Positions 8,969 to 17,071 of a stretch of DNA of 43,059 nucleotides are shown in pieces. The DNA is from Syntrophus sp. (in: bacteria) (GTDB taxonomy: Bacteria; Desulfobacterota; Syntrophia; Syntrophales; UBA8958). The stretch lies in contig JANXZC010000060.1 of assembly GCA_025355725.1 (NCBI GenBank), positions 1-43,059 on the forward strand, in the 5' to 3' direction. A program made the position numbers and the translations under genes. Numbering within the stretch: the first letter of the stretch is position 1; every line of letters starts with the position of its first letter. The notes beneath the pieces were generated by a model. It had not been told where the DNA came from, made no database searches, and was given only the letters and a program-made list of their open reading frames with translations.

Positions 8969-11155
8969 ATGAAAAAATCCGACATGCAACCCCCCAATAT
9001 AGCCCCGGCCGGGGACCTCTTCGGGCATTTGGTTGAGTATACTACGGATGCTATGCAACGCTCCGTCCTTTATGCCGATGCCATGCGCAGAAGGGGAAAC
9101 ACCTACATCGAACATCTTAAAAACGGCCAGCCCCCGGTATTGGTTTTCAAATATGAAATGATCCTTGACGGGCGGGAATTCAAGAAGCCCGTCAATTATT
9201 CTCTGGTCCGGATCACCGACCGACGTGCCAAGAAGCGAACCGCAGAAGAAAAAGAAACAGATCGTATTAAGGAGCTCAGGGGAAAAACGGAGGAGCCGCC
9301 CAAACGCCCCATCGTCATTATCGATCCCCGGGCCGGTCATGGACCGGGGATCGGGGGCTCCAAGAGAAACTCGGAAATCGGAATGGCCCTCGAACGTGGC
9401 TATCCTGTCTATTTTATTCTTTTCTATACAGAGCCGATGCCCGGCCAGACCCTGGGTGACGTAGAGGCAGCGGAAGCAAGGTTCATCGAGGAGATTGTCA
9501 ACATTCACCCCTACGCCGATGCTCCGGCAATCATGGGCAACTGCCAGGCGGGCTGGGCCGCAGCCCTCCTGTGCGCCGACCGTCCCGACATTACCGGTCC
9601 CCTGATTCTGAACGGGGCGCCCCTGTCCTACTGGGCAGGCGTGGAAGGGACTAATCCCATGCGCTACAAGGGAGGTCTCAACGGCGGATCATGGATGGTA
9701 TCGCTGCTCAGCGACCTCGGGAACGGGAAATTCGACGGAGCCAATCTGGTTTCCAACTTTGAGGACCTGAACCCGGCCAATACCATCTGGACCAAGCAGT
9801 ATAACGTCTACAAGAATATCGACGATGAAGTGGAACGTTACCTCAATTTCGAAAAATGGTGGGGCGGTTTCTTTCTGATGAATGCGGAAGAGATAGAATT
9901 CATCGTAAACAATTTATTTGTGGGCAACAAGCTGGAAAAAGGGGAGTTAGAAATCCGCCCGGGGACGAAGATCAATCTCCGTAACATCGAGAGCCCCATC
10001 ATTGTCTTTGCCTCCCGGGGAGACAATATTACACCCCCCCAGCAGGCCCTCAACTGGATAACCAAAGTTCACCCGACGACGGAGGATATAAAAAAGGCCG
10101 GACAGGTGATCATTTACATCATCCACGAGGATATTGGTCATCTGGGCATCTTTGTCTCAGGAGGGGTGGCCCAAAAGGAGCACAAGGAGATTCTCGCGAG
10201 TTTCGACATGATCGACTACCTCCCGCCGGGACTCTACGAGATGATCATCGAGGGCGATATCAAGACTGGCGATATTGACACCCGCTTCGAGGAGCGGACT
10301 ATCAACGACATCCTGACCATGGATGACGGCGTCCATGATGAAGAAGACTTTTGTACCGTTAACAGGCTGTCCGAATTGCTCGATAATCACTATAAAACGT
10401 ATTGCCGCCCCTGGATCCGCTTATTGTCCTCGGAACTGACCGGAGAAATGAGCCGCCTCCTCCATCCGCTGCGATTAAAGCGTTATCTGCTCTCGGACAT
10501 CAACCCTTTCCTGCGTCCCCTCAAATATGCCGCTTCCTCCGTGAAGGCAAACCGCAAGCCCGTAAAGGCTGATAATCCCTTTATTGAGCTTGAATACAGC
10601 TTTTCCGATTTTATGATCAAATTGCTAAACCAATACCGCGATGCTAGGGATAGTCGTATCGAACGGAAGTTCCGGGCCATTTATGATAATCCCCTTATGA
10701 AGTTCTTCTGCATGCCCGTACCCGATGCGGAGGAAAACGTCACAATTCCGAAAGCAGGCGATGATGGAATAGAGGACAAGCGCTGGGCGGCCCTTGAGGA
10801 AGGCGGGGTTGCCGAAGGTTTGATCAGGATCATCATGGCCGTCGCCCGGAAGAATCACATCATTAAACGAAGGCTGTTTGAAGTCGCACAGGAAATAGCC
10901 AAGACCCATAAAGTCTTGAGCAAGATAAGACCGGCCGAGTTTAAAAAGATTGTGCGTCGCCAGGCGCAGATCCTTCAGGCTGATGAGGATGCCGCCCTGA
11001 AGGCCCTGGGCAAGCTCATCAAAACGAAAGAGGACCGGGCCGAGGCTCTGTCCATAGCCAAACGTATCGCCCTGGCCGACGGGATGTACGAAGATGAAGA
11101 AAAAAAGGTGGTCGACAAAATCAAGAAAGGCCTTGGGTTGAAGGAGTCGAAATAG
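8969..11155 (+). CDS. DUF3141 alpha/beta-hydrolase with TerB-like C-terminus
   Basis: This 728-residue protein is related to polyhydroxyalkanoate synthase-type alpha/beta hydrolases. After an N-terminal region of about 110 residues comes the hydrolase core: IVIIDPRAGHGPGIGG (oxyanion region), YPVYFILFYTEP, then IMGNCQAGWAA near residue 188, a nucleophile elbow of the PhaC kind (G-x-C-x-G) with Cys in place of Ser. A later IIHEDIGHLGIFVSGG supplies a plausible catalytic His. The last 60 or so residues (ALSIAKRIALADGMYEDEE) resemble a TerB-type acidic helical module. The substrate is unknown. The gene has its own promoter and AAAGGAG site. No phaA, phaB or granule genes are nearby, so a role in polyester metabolism cannot be claimed. 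Confidence 0.82.
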   Translation: MKKSDMQPPNIAPAGDLFGHLVEYTTDAMQRSVLYADAMRRRGNTYIEHLKNGQPPVLVFKYEMILDGREFKKPVNYSLVRITDRRAKKRTAEEKETDRIKELRGKTEEPPKRPIVIIDPRAGHGPGIGGSKRNSEIGMALERGYPVYFILFYTEPMPGQTLGDVEAAEARFIEEIVNIHPYADAPAIMGNCQAGWAAALLCADRPDITGPLILNGAPLSYWAGVEGTNPMRYKGGLNGGSWMVSLLSDLGNGKFDGANLVSNFEDLNPANTIWTKQYNVYKNIDDEVERYLNFEKWWGGFFLMNAEEIEFIVNNLFVGNKLEKGELEIRPGTKINLRNIESPIIVFASRGDNITPPQQALNWITKVHPTTEDIKKAGQVIIYIIHEDIGHLGIFVSGGVAQKEHKEILASFDMIDYLPPGLYEMIIEGDIKTGDIDTRFEERTINDILTMDDGVHDEEDFCTVNRLSELLDNHYKTYCRPWIRLLSSELTGEMSRLLHPLRLKRYLLSDINPFLRPLKYAASSVKANRKPVKADNPFIELEYSFSDFMIKLLNQYRDARDSRIERKFRAIYDNPLMKFFCMPVPDAEENVTIPKAGDDGIEDKRWAALEEGGVAEGLIRIIMAVARKNHIIKRRLFEVAQEIAKTHKVLSKIRPAEFKKIVRRQAQILQADEDAALKALGKLIKTKEDRAEALSIAKRIALADGMYEDEEKKVVDKIKKGLGLKESK

Positions 11156-11165
11156 TCGTGGAATA

Positions 11166-11239
11166 TGGCTGAGGGGCGAGGAATCGAACCTCAATTTACA
11201 GGGCCAGAACCTGTCGTCCTACCGTTAGACGACCCCTCA
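11166..11239 (-). tRNA. tRNA-Gln (anticodon CUG)
   Basis: A complete cloverleaf reads on the minus strand. The acceptor stem is TGAGGGG/CCCCTCA, the D-stem GTCT/GGAC, the anticodon stem ACAGG/CCTGT with loop TTCTGGC (anticodon CTG), the T-loop TTCGATT, the discriminator is G, and CCA is encoded. The weak U1-A72 pair and G73 are hallmarks of bacterial tRNA-Gln. It reads CAG codons. It lies 74 bases downstream of glnB on the same strand, with no terminator visible between them. Confidence 0.95.
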
Positions 11240-11313
11240 ATGCATAAATTACAATCTGGCGAGTCAGCGGCCTACATCAAAAAGATGGCTTCCCGCATGG
11301 CACATGGGATGGG

Positions 11314-11715
11314 TCATGGCATATTGATATCAACTGCTGATCTGAACTTTTTTGAATCAATATCGCCTGGATACATCATGGCACCCTGTCCCCGTTCGCG
11401 GGTTCGGACACGAATAACCTCTTCCACGGGATAGACGAATATAATGCCGTCTCCCGGTTCTCCCGTATAGGCTGACTTCAGGATGGTTTCAATCGCATCT
11501 TCAAGATTACGATCACTCAGAATAATGTTGATCTGCATTTTCGGCAGCATGTTTACCTGATAGGCGCCGGCGCGGCCCACCAGCTTGATTCCTCCCTGGC
11601 GTCCATGACCGCGGACCTCGAACATATTCAATCCTACAATGCCGATTTCGGCCAGGGCTTCCTTGACATCGTTGACCTTGTCTTCACGAATGATGGCTTC
11701 GATCTTTTTCAACAT
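11314..11715 (-). CDS. glnB: P-II nitrogen regulatory protein
   Basis: This 133-residue P-II signal protein binds ATP/ADP and 2-oxoglutarate and reports nitrogen status to AmtB and other targets. Gln40 (RGHGRQGG) and Lys59 (MLPK) match the 2-oxoglutarate residues Gln39 and Lys58 of E. coli GlnB. Tyr52 (GAYQV) matches the uridylylated Tyr51. The C-terminal half has the ATP-site block TGEPGDGIIFVYPVEE and the RTRERG motif. The T-loop is otherwise unusual, with KLVGRAG where typical proteins have TELYRGA. There is a C-terminal tail of about 20 residues beyond the usual end. It follows amtB by 39 bases in one operon, so the gene order is amtB-glnB, the reverse of the common glnK-amtB. A GlnK designation would be equally reasonable. 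Confidence 0.95.
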   Translation of the reverse strand: MLKKIEAIIREDKVNDVKEALAEIGIVGLNMFEVRGHGRQGGIKLVGRAGAYQVNMLPKMQINIILSDRNLEDAIETILKSAYTGEPGDGIIFVYPVEEVIRVRTRERGQGAMMYPGDIDSKKFRSAVDINMP

Positions 11716-11754
11716 GGCAAATCTCCAGGGTAAAAATTATCTTTAAAAGCAGGT

Positions 11755-12981
11755 TTACGAATAGGATCTCTCTCCGTGGGAACTGATATCCAGACCTACC
11801 TCTTCTTCCATGGCGCTGACCCGCAGCCCGATACTCCAGTTCAACAGCTTGGCTAATACATAGGTAGATCCGAAACAAAAAGCGATGGTGACGATCACGG
11901 CAAAAAGCTGAATGCCGACCTGCCCGGGATTACCGAAAAACAGACCGTTGGCCCCATCGCTATTCACGGCAACCGTGGCAAAGAGGCCGGTTGCGAGCAT
12001 GCCCCAGGTGCTGGCGATACCGTGACAGGCCCAGACATCCAGCGATTCATCCAGCTTCCTTCTGTCGCGGAAACGCATGGTATAATACGACAGTGGTGCG
12101 GCAACTGCCCCAATCACCATAGACGCCAATGGCGTAACATAACCCGAAGCGGGCGTCACCGCTGCAAGACCGACTACCATCCCTGTTGCTATCCCCAGGG
12201 TGCTGGGACGGCCATCCAGCCAGGAGAGCATCATCCAGACCAGACCGGCCGTGGCAGCGGAGGTGTTGGTGGTCAACAGGGCATTCACAGCCACCCCATT
12301 GGCTGCCAGGGCGCTACCGGCGTTGAAACCGAACCAGCCCACCCACAGCAATCCCGCGCCCAGGACGGTTAACGGAATATTGCTTGGTTCCATAGGACAT
12401 TTGCCATACCCCTTGCGTGGCCCGATCACGAGGGCAAAGGCAAGGGCCGAAAACCCGGCGGCGATATGCACGACCGTGCCCCCGGCAAAATCCAGTACCC
12501 CCATTTGCTTCAACCAGCCGCCCTGTCCCCAAACCCAGTGGCACAGGGGATCATAGATCAACGTCGCCCAGAGGAGACTGAACAGGAGAAAGCTCTTGAA
12601 TTTGACGCGTTCCACGAAGGCGCCGGTAATCAACGCCGGGGTGATGACGGCAAACATCATCTGAAAGGCGGCAAAAAGTCCATGGGGAATAGTCTTGCTG
12701 TAGTCTCCATTGGGCAGGGCTCCCACACCCGAAAACCCGAGATAGTTCAGCCCGCCGACGAGGCCGTTGATGTCGGCGCCGAAGGCAAGGGAGTAACCGT
12801 ATAGCACCCACTGGACCCCGATCAGGGCCAAGAAGACGTAACTCAAGGTTAAAGTGGAAAGAAGGTTCTTCCTGCGCACCATTCCCCCATAAAAAAGTGC
12901 CAGGGCCGGCGTCATTAATAGAACCAATGAACAACACACAAGTATCCAAGCAGTATCGCCTGAATTTAGCTGATTGACCAT
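11755..12981 (-). CDS. amtB: Ammonium transporter
   Basis: A 408-residue Amt/Mep channel with about 11 membrane helices, conducting ammonium in a trimer and gated by P-II. The pore is recognisable: DFAGGTVVHI carries the conserved Asp and first twin His, and WACHGIASTWG carries the second. FYGGMVRRKN and the ALITGAFVERVKF block are typical. I chose ATG 12981 over the longer frame from 13023 because GAGGGGAG lies 7-9 bases upstream and the extra 14 residues look unlike an Amt N-terminus. A strong sigma54 promoter match lies about 50 bases upstream, so expression is probably induced when nitrogen is scarce. glnB follows in the same operon. Confidence 0.96.
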   Translation of the reverse strand: MVNQLNSGDTAWILVCCSLVLLMTPALALFYGGMVRRKNLLSTLTLSYVFLALIGVQWVLYGYSLAFGADINGLVGGLNYLGFSGVGALPNGDYSKTIPHGLFAAFQMMFAVITPALITGAFVERVKFKSFLLFSLLWATLIYDPLCHWVWGQGGWLKQMGVLDFAGGTVVHIAAGFSALAFALVIGPRKGYGKCPMEPSNIPLTVLGAGLLWVGWFGFNAGSALAANGVAVNALLTTNTSAATAGLVWMMLSWLDGRPSTLGIATGMVVGLAAVTPASGYVTPLASMVIGAVAAPLSYYTMRFRDRRKLDESLDVWACHGIASTWGMLATGLFATVAVNSDGANGLFFGNPGQVGIQLFAVIVTIAFCFGSTYVLAKLLNWSIGLRVSAMEEEVGLDISSHGERSYS

Positions 12982-13032
12982 GCCATGTCTCCCCTCAAAA
13001 TTTGAATCGAACGGACAAATCAATTGCGCATT

Positions 13033-13048
13033 TGCAATTACCCTGCCA
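13033..13048 (-). promoter_or_regulatory. Sigma54 (-24/-12) promoter of amtB-glnB
   Basis: Read on the minus strand the site is TGGCAGGGTAATTGCA, matching the sigma54 consensus TGGCACG-N4-TTGCW with correct GG to GC spacing and one clear mismatch. Transcription would start near 13022, about 40 bases before the amtB start codon. The site implies dependence on an AAA+ activator; one is encoded at 17072. Confidence 0.85.
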
Positions 13049-13148
13049 AAACATATGCCTCCAAATTGTCTTTATTATACAGCAGGTTAAATGAGATTGG
13101 CTCTTACATATATACACATATTTGTCTGTTCCGGGGGCAATGAAACAT

Positions 13149-13168
13149 AAATGTCCTATAGGACATTT
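13149..13168. promoter_or_regulatory. Perfect 20-bp palindrome, candidate upstream activator site for amtB
   Basis: AAATGTCCTATAGGACATTT is fully self-complementary. It lies about 100 bases upstream of the -24/-12 element, the usual distance for an enhancer that binds a sigma54 activator. Its half-site spacing (TGT-N8-ACA) differs from the NifA site TGT-N10-ACA and it is not a classical NtrC site, so the binding protein is unknown. Confidence 0.6.
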
Positions 13169-13200
13169 CTAAATTGGCTGGACACCATGCCATCTTTTCA

Positions 13201-13229
13201 TTGACGTCCAGGCGTGCCTTCCATATACT
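13201..13229 (+). promoter_or_regulatory. Sigma70-type promoter for the papain-fold secreted protein
   Basis: TTGACG (13201-13206) and TATACT (13224-13229) have 17-base spacing. The predicted leader is about 90 bases. Together with the amtB promoter this accounts for most of the 303-base divergent gap 13024-13326. Confidence 0.6.
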
Positions 13230-13326
13230 TCCTTCTCCAGAAAGCAGATTCTCATCAACTGCTATAATATGACAAAAGCAAAACTGATCGTGCTTGGTTA
13301 TTATTCACTGAAAGGGAGCCCTTCCA

Positions 13327-14175
13327 ATGCTGAGAACATTGATCGTGTCTCTGAAAAAGGCCTTTGCTGGAGGCCCCGGCCTTGTCATCCTGCTTATATT
13401 ACCCCTCCTGCTCTGCCAGGTTGTCCCGGCAGAGCCTTCTGCGAAGAGTAAATATACCGGGACCTTTTGTCAAAAGGATCCCGGGGCCGGCTTTGAAAAT
13501 GACGGCAGCAATTACTGTGCTCCCACGTCCATCGCCAACGGGCTGCTTTATCTGGCTACCGCCAGGGGAATGACAGACCTGGTAGACGGCACGGACCACG
13601 ACGCCCAGGTTGCCCTTATCAAGAGGCTTGCCGATGAGATGGATACGGACCCGGAGATTGGCACCAATCCCAGCAAGATTATAGACGGCCTCCAGAGTTT
13701 CCTTTCGGCGAAGGGCTACCAGTTCGCCCGCCTGGAAGTGGCCGGCTGGCGAAATCTCAATGATGAACACGAAAAATACCTTATTTCAAAGAAGCCCGAA
13801 ATGCAGTGGATGCGCAAAGCTGCCGAAGACCCTGACATGGTGGTGATCCTGAACAATGGGTGGTACCGGGAAACAGAGAGCGGTGGTTACATCAGAAAAG
13901 GCGGCCATTTTGTCATTGCCGTGGGTGCGGGCCCTGAGAACGGCAAATTCCAGGTGCACAATCCTGCCCTGGAACCTGATGAACAGAAGACAGAGACCTC
14001 CTTGATCATGACCCCCATTGGCGGAAACACTATTGCTGACGCCAAGGCCAACGGCGTCGAAGAGCTCCACCTCGATGGCTACTACAAGATGGAGGGTCCG
14101 GGCCTGCCTTTTCGTAGCGAGAAAGCGGCATTCGCCGCCCTTGATTTTGTCATCGTCTTCAAGCTGAAGAAGTAA
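13327..14175 (+). CDS. Secreted papain-fold (C39-like) putative cysteine peptidase
   Basis: A 282-residue protein that starts with a basic stretch and hydrophobic segment (about residues 18-35), so it is exported or membrane-anchored. The mature part shows the papain-like order: NYCAPTSIANGLLYL near residue 63 (candidate nucleophile Cys at the start of a helix), GGHFVIAVGAG near residue 195 (candidate His), then VHNPAL (candidate Asn). This is the layout of C39-like peptidases. No ABC transporter or peptide substrate is nearby, and the protein could be an inactive relative. GGGAG lies 9 bases before the ATG. The following 14176-14376 has no gene and no convincing terminator. Confidence 0.65.
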   Translation: MLRTLIVSLKKAFAGGPGLVILLILPLLLCQVVPAEPSAKSKYTGTFCQKDPGAGFENDGSNYCAPTSIANGLLYLATARGMTDLVDGTDHDAQVALIKRLADEMDTDPEIGTNPSKIIDGLQSFLSAKGYQFARLEVAGWRNLNDEHEKYLISKKPEMQWMRKAAEDPDMVVILNNGWYRETESGGYIRKGGHFVIAVGAGPENGKFQVHNPALEPDEQKTETSLIMTPIGGNTIADAKANGVEELHLDGYYKMEGPGLPFRSEKAAFAALDFVIVFKLKK

Positions 14176-14376
14176 TCCTACTTCCGGGGACAGTATCCTG
14201 ATTTTTTAATACAATTAGAATTCAACGATTATCACCTGAAGAAACCTGCGATGAAATGACAAATCACGCGGGCGTGGCCGTCAGGGCAGCAGCGACTGAC
14301 CGTTTTTGCTGAAATATGGGGTAAATTCAGCTTTTTATGAATGCCTCGGTGTTGTCGCGGGTGGCCGTTCCCTTGT

Positions 14377-16965
14377 TTATTTACCGTAACAGATCAGTTT
14401 CTGGTTGACCACGTCTGACATCAGCAGTAATCCCTGTTCCCGCACATCGTAAACTCGGACGACTTCTTCGTAGCGACCGTCGCGCGGCGTCAGCTCCGCG
14501 AGCATGTTGGGCATGCTCTCCAGCCATTCACGATTAAAGAGGACTTCCTTGCGATCAGGATAAATGGCCATATAGAAGATGTCCATTTCCACAAGATCCT
14601 GGAAGAAATGGGTCCCGAAGGACAGGTCGGGGATAAGGCTGCCATCCTGATAGGCGATCTCCGCGATGGCCGTGATATTGTTGATCTCCGAAAAGGTCAC
14701 CGGAACACCCATGGCCGGCGTCGTAGTCCCCCAGCGACCGGGACCGAAGAGGGCGGTCGGCGTTTCATCCCGGTTCTCGATCAGTTTGTTCAGGCGCCCC
14801 ACCAGACGGGCCACATCGTATTTCTCGGAAAGGGACAGCTTCGTGTATCCCAGGGGGTCCACATAGATAATCCTGGCCAGTGGCTGGGAGACGCTGCCCC
14901 CCATGAAGTTTCCTTTCTGGCGAAGGAGGATGCGATTCTTCTTGATCTTTTCCGGAATGTCCACACGGACGTTCTGTCCCTTGGTCTGAAAGGGCCGACA
15001 CTGGAGGAGATTGACCTGCAAACGACCTTCGGAGTTGAAATTTGCCGTAAATTCTATGTCTACGGGATATTGATAGACCCCTTCCAGGGTCTTGAGCATC
15101 CGGGACATGATCTCTGTGAAGGGCGTCGTTGCGAGAAGCTCATCAAACGTGAGTATCCAGATATCTTGAGCAGCCCGCCCCGTTGACCGCAGGCGTTCCG
15201 AGGCTTCCGTATCCCTTGCGCCAACAAGGTCCAGGCGCACGTCAAGCCCTTCATTGATAACCTGGATCAGGGAAAGGGCATGGAAGCGGTTTTCCTCAAG
15301 ATTCAGGACATCGACATCATGCTGGGAGAAGCGCCGGATATCCGCCATGCCCCCATGGGGTTTTACCAGCGGGGCATCGAGGGCCACGATACGGGGATAG
15401 TCATTTTCCACCCGGTTGACGGCCCGCGTCCCCATGCCGAAAACAATACGGAGCATACCGGCCCGGGGATCCATACCCTGCTTCCACACGAAGGTATTGT
15501 AAGAAAGACCGACTCCGGCGACCTCGGGGAAGAAATAATGTTTACGATAGGCCCCCGATACCCGTTGCACCAGGAGGGCCATCTGCTCATCATGCTGATC
15601 GAGGCCGCGCTGGAGACGATAAGTCAGGGCGTCCTCGTTCATGGTACTGGCAAAGACAAGGCGGACAGATTCTTCAAAGGCTTCGTAGCGCTGTTCCGGC
15701 GTTCCCTGGTTGACACAGAAAAAACTCTCATATTTGCCGGCGAAGGCATTCCCGAAGGCATCCTCCAGGAGACTGCTGGAACGGACAATGATCGGCGACT
15801 GGCCGAAATACTCAAGCATCAACTGAAACTGTTCCTTGACCTCTTCGGGAAAGACACCCCTGAGCATCTTGGTTTTTAACTCCCTGGCGCTCTCGAAATA
15901 ACCCTCCTGGGTCTTCTGGGACATGAGGGTTTTCCACCAGCCATTCTGGACAATATAGGAATAGAAGACATCGGAGCCGATATAAAAGGAATCGTGAATT
16001 TCCAGGCAACCGGGCCAGTCATATTCCTTGTCCCCGCGGAGAATATTTCTCGCCAGGAGCATGCCTACGGATTTCCCGCCAATGAAACCGGTGCCAATGA
16101 GACGGTCCTTGATATCCAGGAGATCTTCGAGGGTAAAATAGTCCTTGGCCAGCGAGAGCATCCGCTTCTCTCTCCCGATTACGACCCGCGAAAGCTGTTC
16201 GATCATCTCTTTCTTTTCTTCTTTGGCTTCAGGGTTTTCCAGAACTTCTCTGGCCCGCAGAAAGATGCGGTCCCAGTAATCGAGATTTCGCTCCGCATTG
16301 ACCGAGCTCTTATGGGCCAGAAAGGAAAAGAGCTGGGTAGCGTCCACGCTGTTCATGATGGGGTTATATTTTTCCCCCTCCGTGATGTGGGGCAGGAACA
16401 TGGTGGGCGTGTAGCGGTGCCAGGCTTTCAATGGATGGACACAGATCTTGCCCTGATAGTTATAGACGTCAATAAGCACCTGGGTTGTTTCCCGGATGCG
16501 GGCAATGGTCTTGAAGGAATGGCGGCCCCGTAAAATGGCGAAATAGGCAACCGTATTGAGCTCAAACAGATATGGGCATGTAATAACGAAGAAATTTCCG
16601 ATCATCAGGTCCGTCGCCCAGGCCATGAGGAGGTCGGAAAGGGAGTCAAAGACATAGAAGACATCCCGTCCTTCCTGACGGATGATGTTATGGACCTGTG
16701 TGGAAAAAGATTCGAACCCTGTATCGGCGTTGAGTTTATAGATGACAATCTTGCCGGTGGCCTCGAGGAGGGGGGCATGGCGGGCGAAACGCATGTAAAC
16801 CACCCGTTCATTGTTTTCCAGGGCCTTATTCACGAAAGGAAGGACAAAATGCTTGTAATCTTCAATGCCGTCCACCTGGAGAACCACATTGTCGCCGGTC
16901 TGCAAATAATTCAGGACATCGTCCAAACCCTGGATGCCGGAACTGACTCGGGAGAAAGATACCAT
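14377..16965 (-). CDS. RecA/KaiC-like domain fused to a PEP/pyruvate-binding (PPDK N-terminal) domain
   Basis: About 862 residues. The first 230 or so resemble a KaiC/RadA fold (FSRVSSGIQGLDDVLNYL, then YVFDSLSDLLMAW as the Walker B-like strand), but the Walker A GKT/S is missing (TGDNVVLQVDGIED), so ATP hydrolysis there is doubtful. From about residue 290 comes an ATP-grasp region as in pyruvate phosphate dikinase and PEP synthase (FIGGKSVGMLLARNIL, then PIIVRSSSLLEDAFGNAFAG). I see no swivelling phospho-His domain and no PEP-utiliser TIM barrel. The C-terminus has FGPGRWGTTTPAMGVP and DLSFGTHFFQDLVE. I chose ATG 16965 for its GAGG site; ATG 17031 is a longer option. It is divergent from the sigma54 activator. 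Its function is unknown; a phosphotransfer or regulatory role is inference. Confidence 0.78.
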   Translation of the reverse strand: MVSFSRVSSGIQGLDDVLNYLQTGDNVVLQVDGIEDYKHFVLPFVNKALENNERVVYMRFARHAPLLEATGKIVIYKLNADTGFESFSTQVHNIIRQEGRDVFYVFDSLSDLLMAWATDLMIGNFFVITCPYLFELNTVAYFAILRGRHSFKTIARIRETTQVLIDVYNYQGKICVHPLKAWHRYTPTMFLPHITEGEKYNPIMNSVDATQLFSFLAHKSSVNAERNLDYWDRIFLRAREVLENPEAKEEKKEMIEQLSRVVIGREKRMLSLAKDYFTLEDLLDIKDRLIGTGFIGGKSVGMLLARNILRGDKEYDWPGCLEIHDSFYIGSDVFYSYIVQNGWWKTLMSQKTQEGYFESARELKTKMLRGVFPEEVKEQFQLMLEYFGQSPIIVRSSSLLEDAFGNAFAGKYESFFCVNQGTPEQRYEAFEESVRLVFASTMNEDALTYRLQRGLDQHDEQMALLVQRVSGAYRKHYFFPEVAGVGLSYNTFVWKQGMDPRAGMLRIVFGMGTRAVNRVENDYPRIVALDAPLVKPHGGMADIRRFSQHDVDVLNLEENRFHALSLIQVINEGLDVRLDLVGARDTEASERLRSTGRAAQDIWILTFDELLATTPFTEIMSRMLKTLEGVYQYPVDIEFTANFNSEGRLQVNLLQCRPFQTKGQNVRVDIPEKIKKNRILLRQKGNFMGGSVSQPLARIIYVDPLGYTKLSLSEKYDVARLVGRLNKLIENRDETPTALFGPGRWGTTTPAMGVPVTFSEINNITAIAEIAYQDGSLIPDLSFGTHFFQDLVEMDIFYMAIYPDRKEVLFNREWLESMPNMLAELTPRDGRYEEVVRVYDVREQGLLLMSDVVNQKLICYGK

Positions 16966-17071
16966 GGTCAACCTCGCTTCAACATATTTGGTACGATACT
17001 TGATTACAAAATGTATACCAGAAAAGATCACAAGGGCCCATTGCTTTTTTTTAGACTAAATTGTATAGGAT

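Noticed and set aside
9323-9352. GATCCCCGG/CCGGGGATC inverted repeat
   Set aside because: It lies inside the DUF3141 coding sequence at a Gly/Pro-rich motif and is best explained by codon choice.
11314-11715. P-II apparently lacking the uridylylation tyrosine
   Set aside because: The first T-loop Tyr (Tyr46 type) is missing, but on counting, Tyr52 here aligns with the modified Tyr51 of E. coli GlnB, so the modification site is present.
14280-14315. Possible terminator (GTCAG/CTGAC then TTTTT) after the papain-fold gene
   Set aside because: The stem is only five or six pairs with a long loop, too weak to support.
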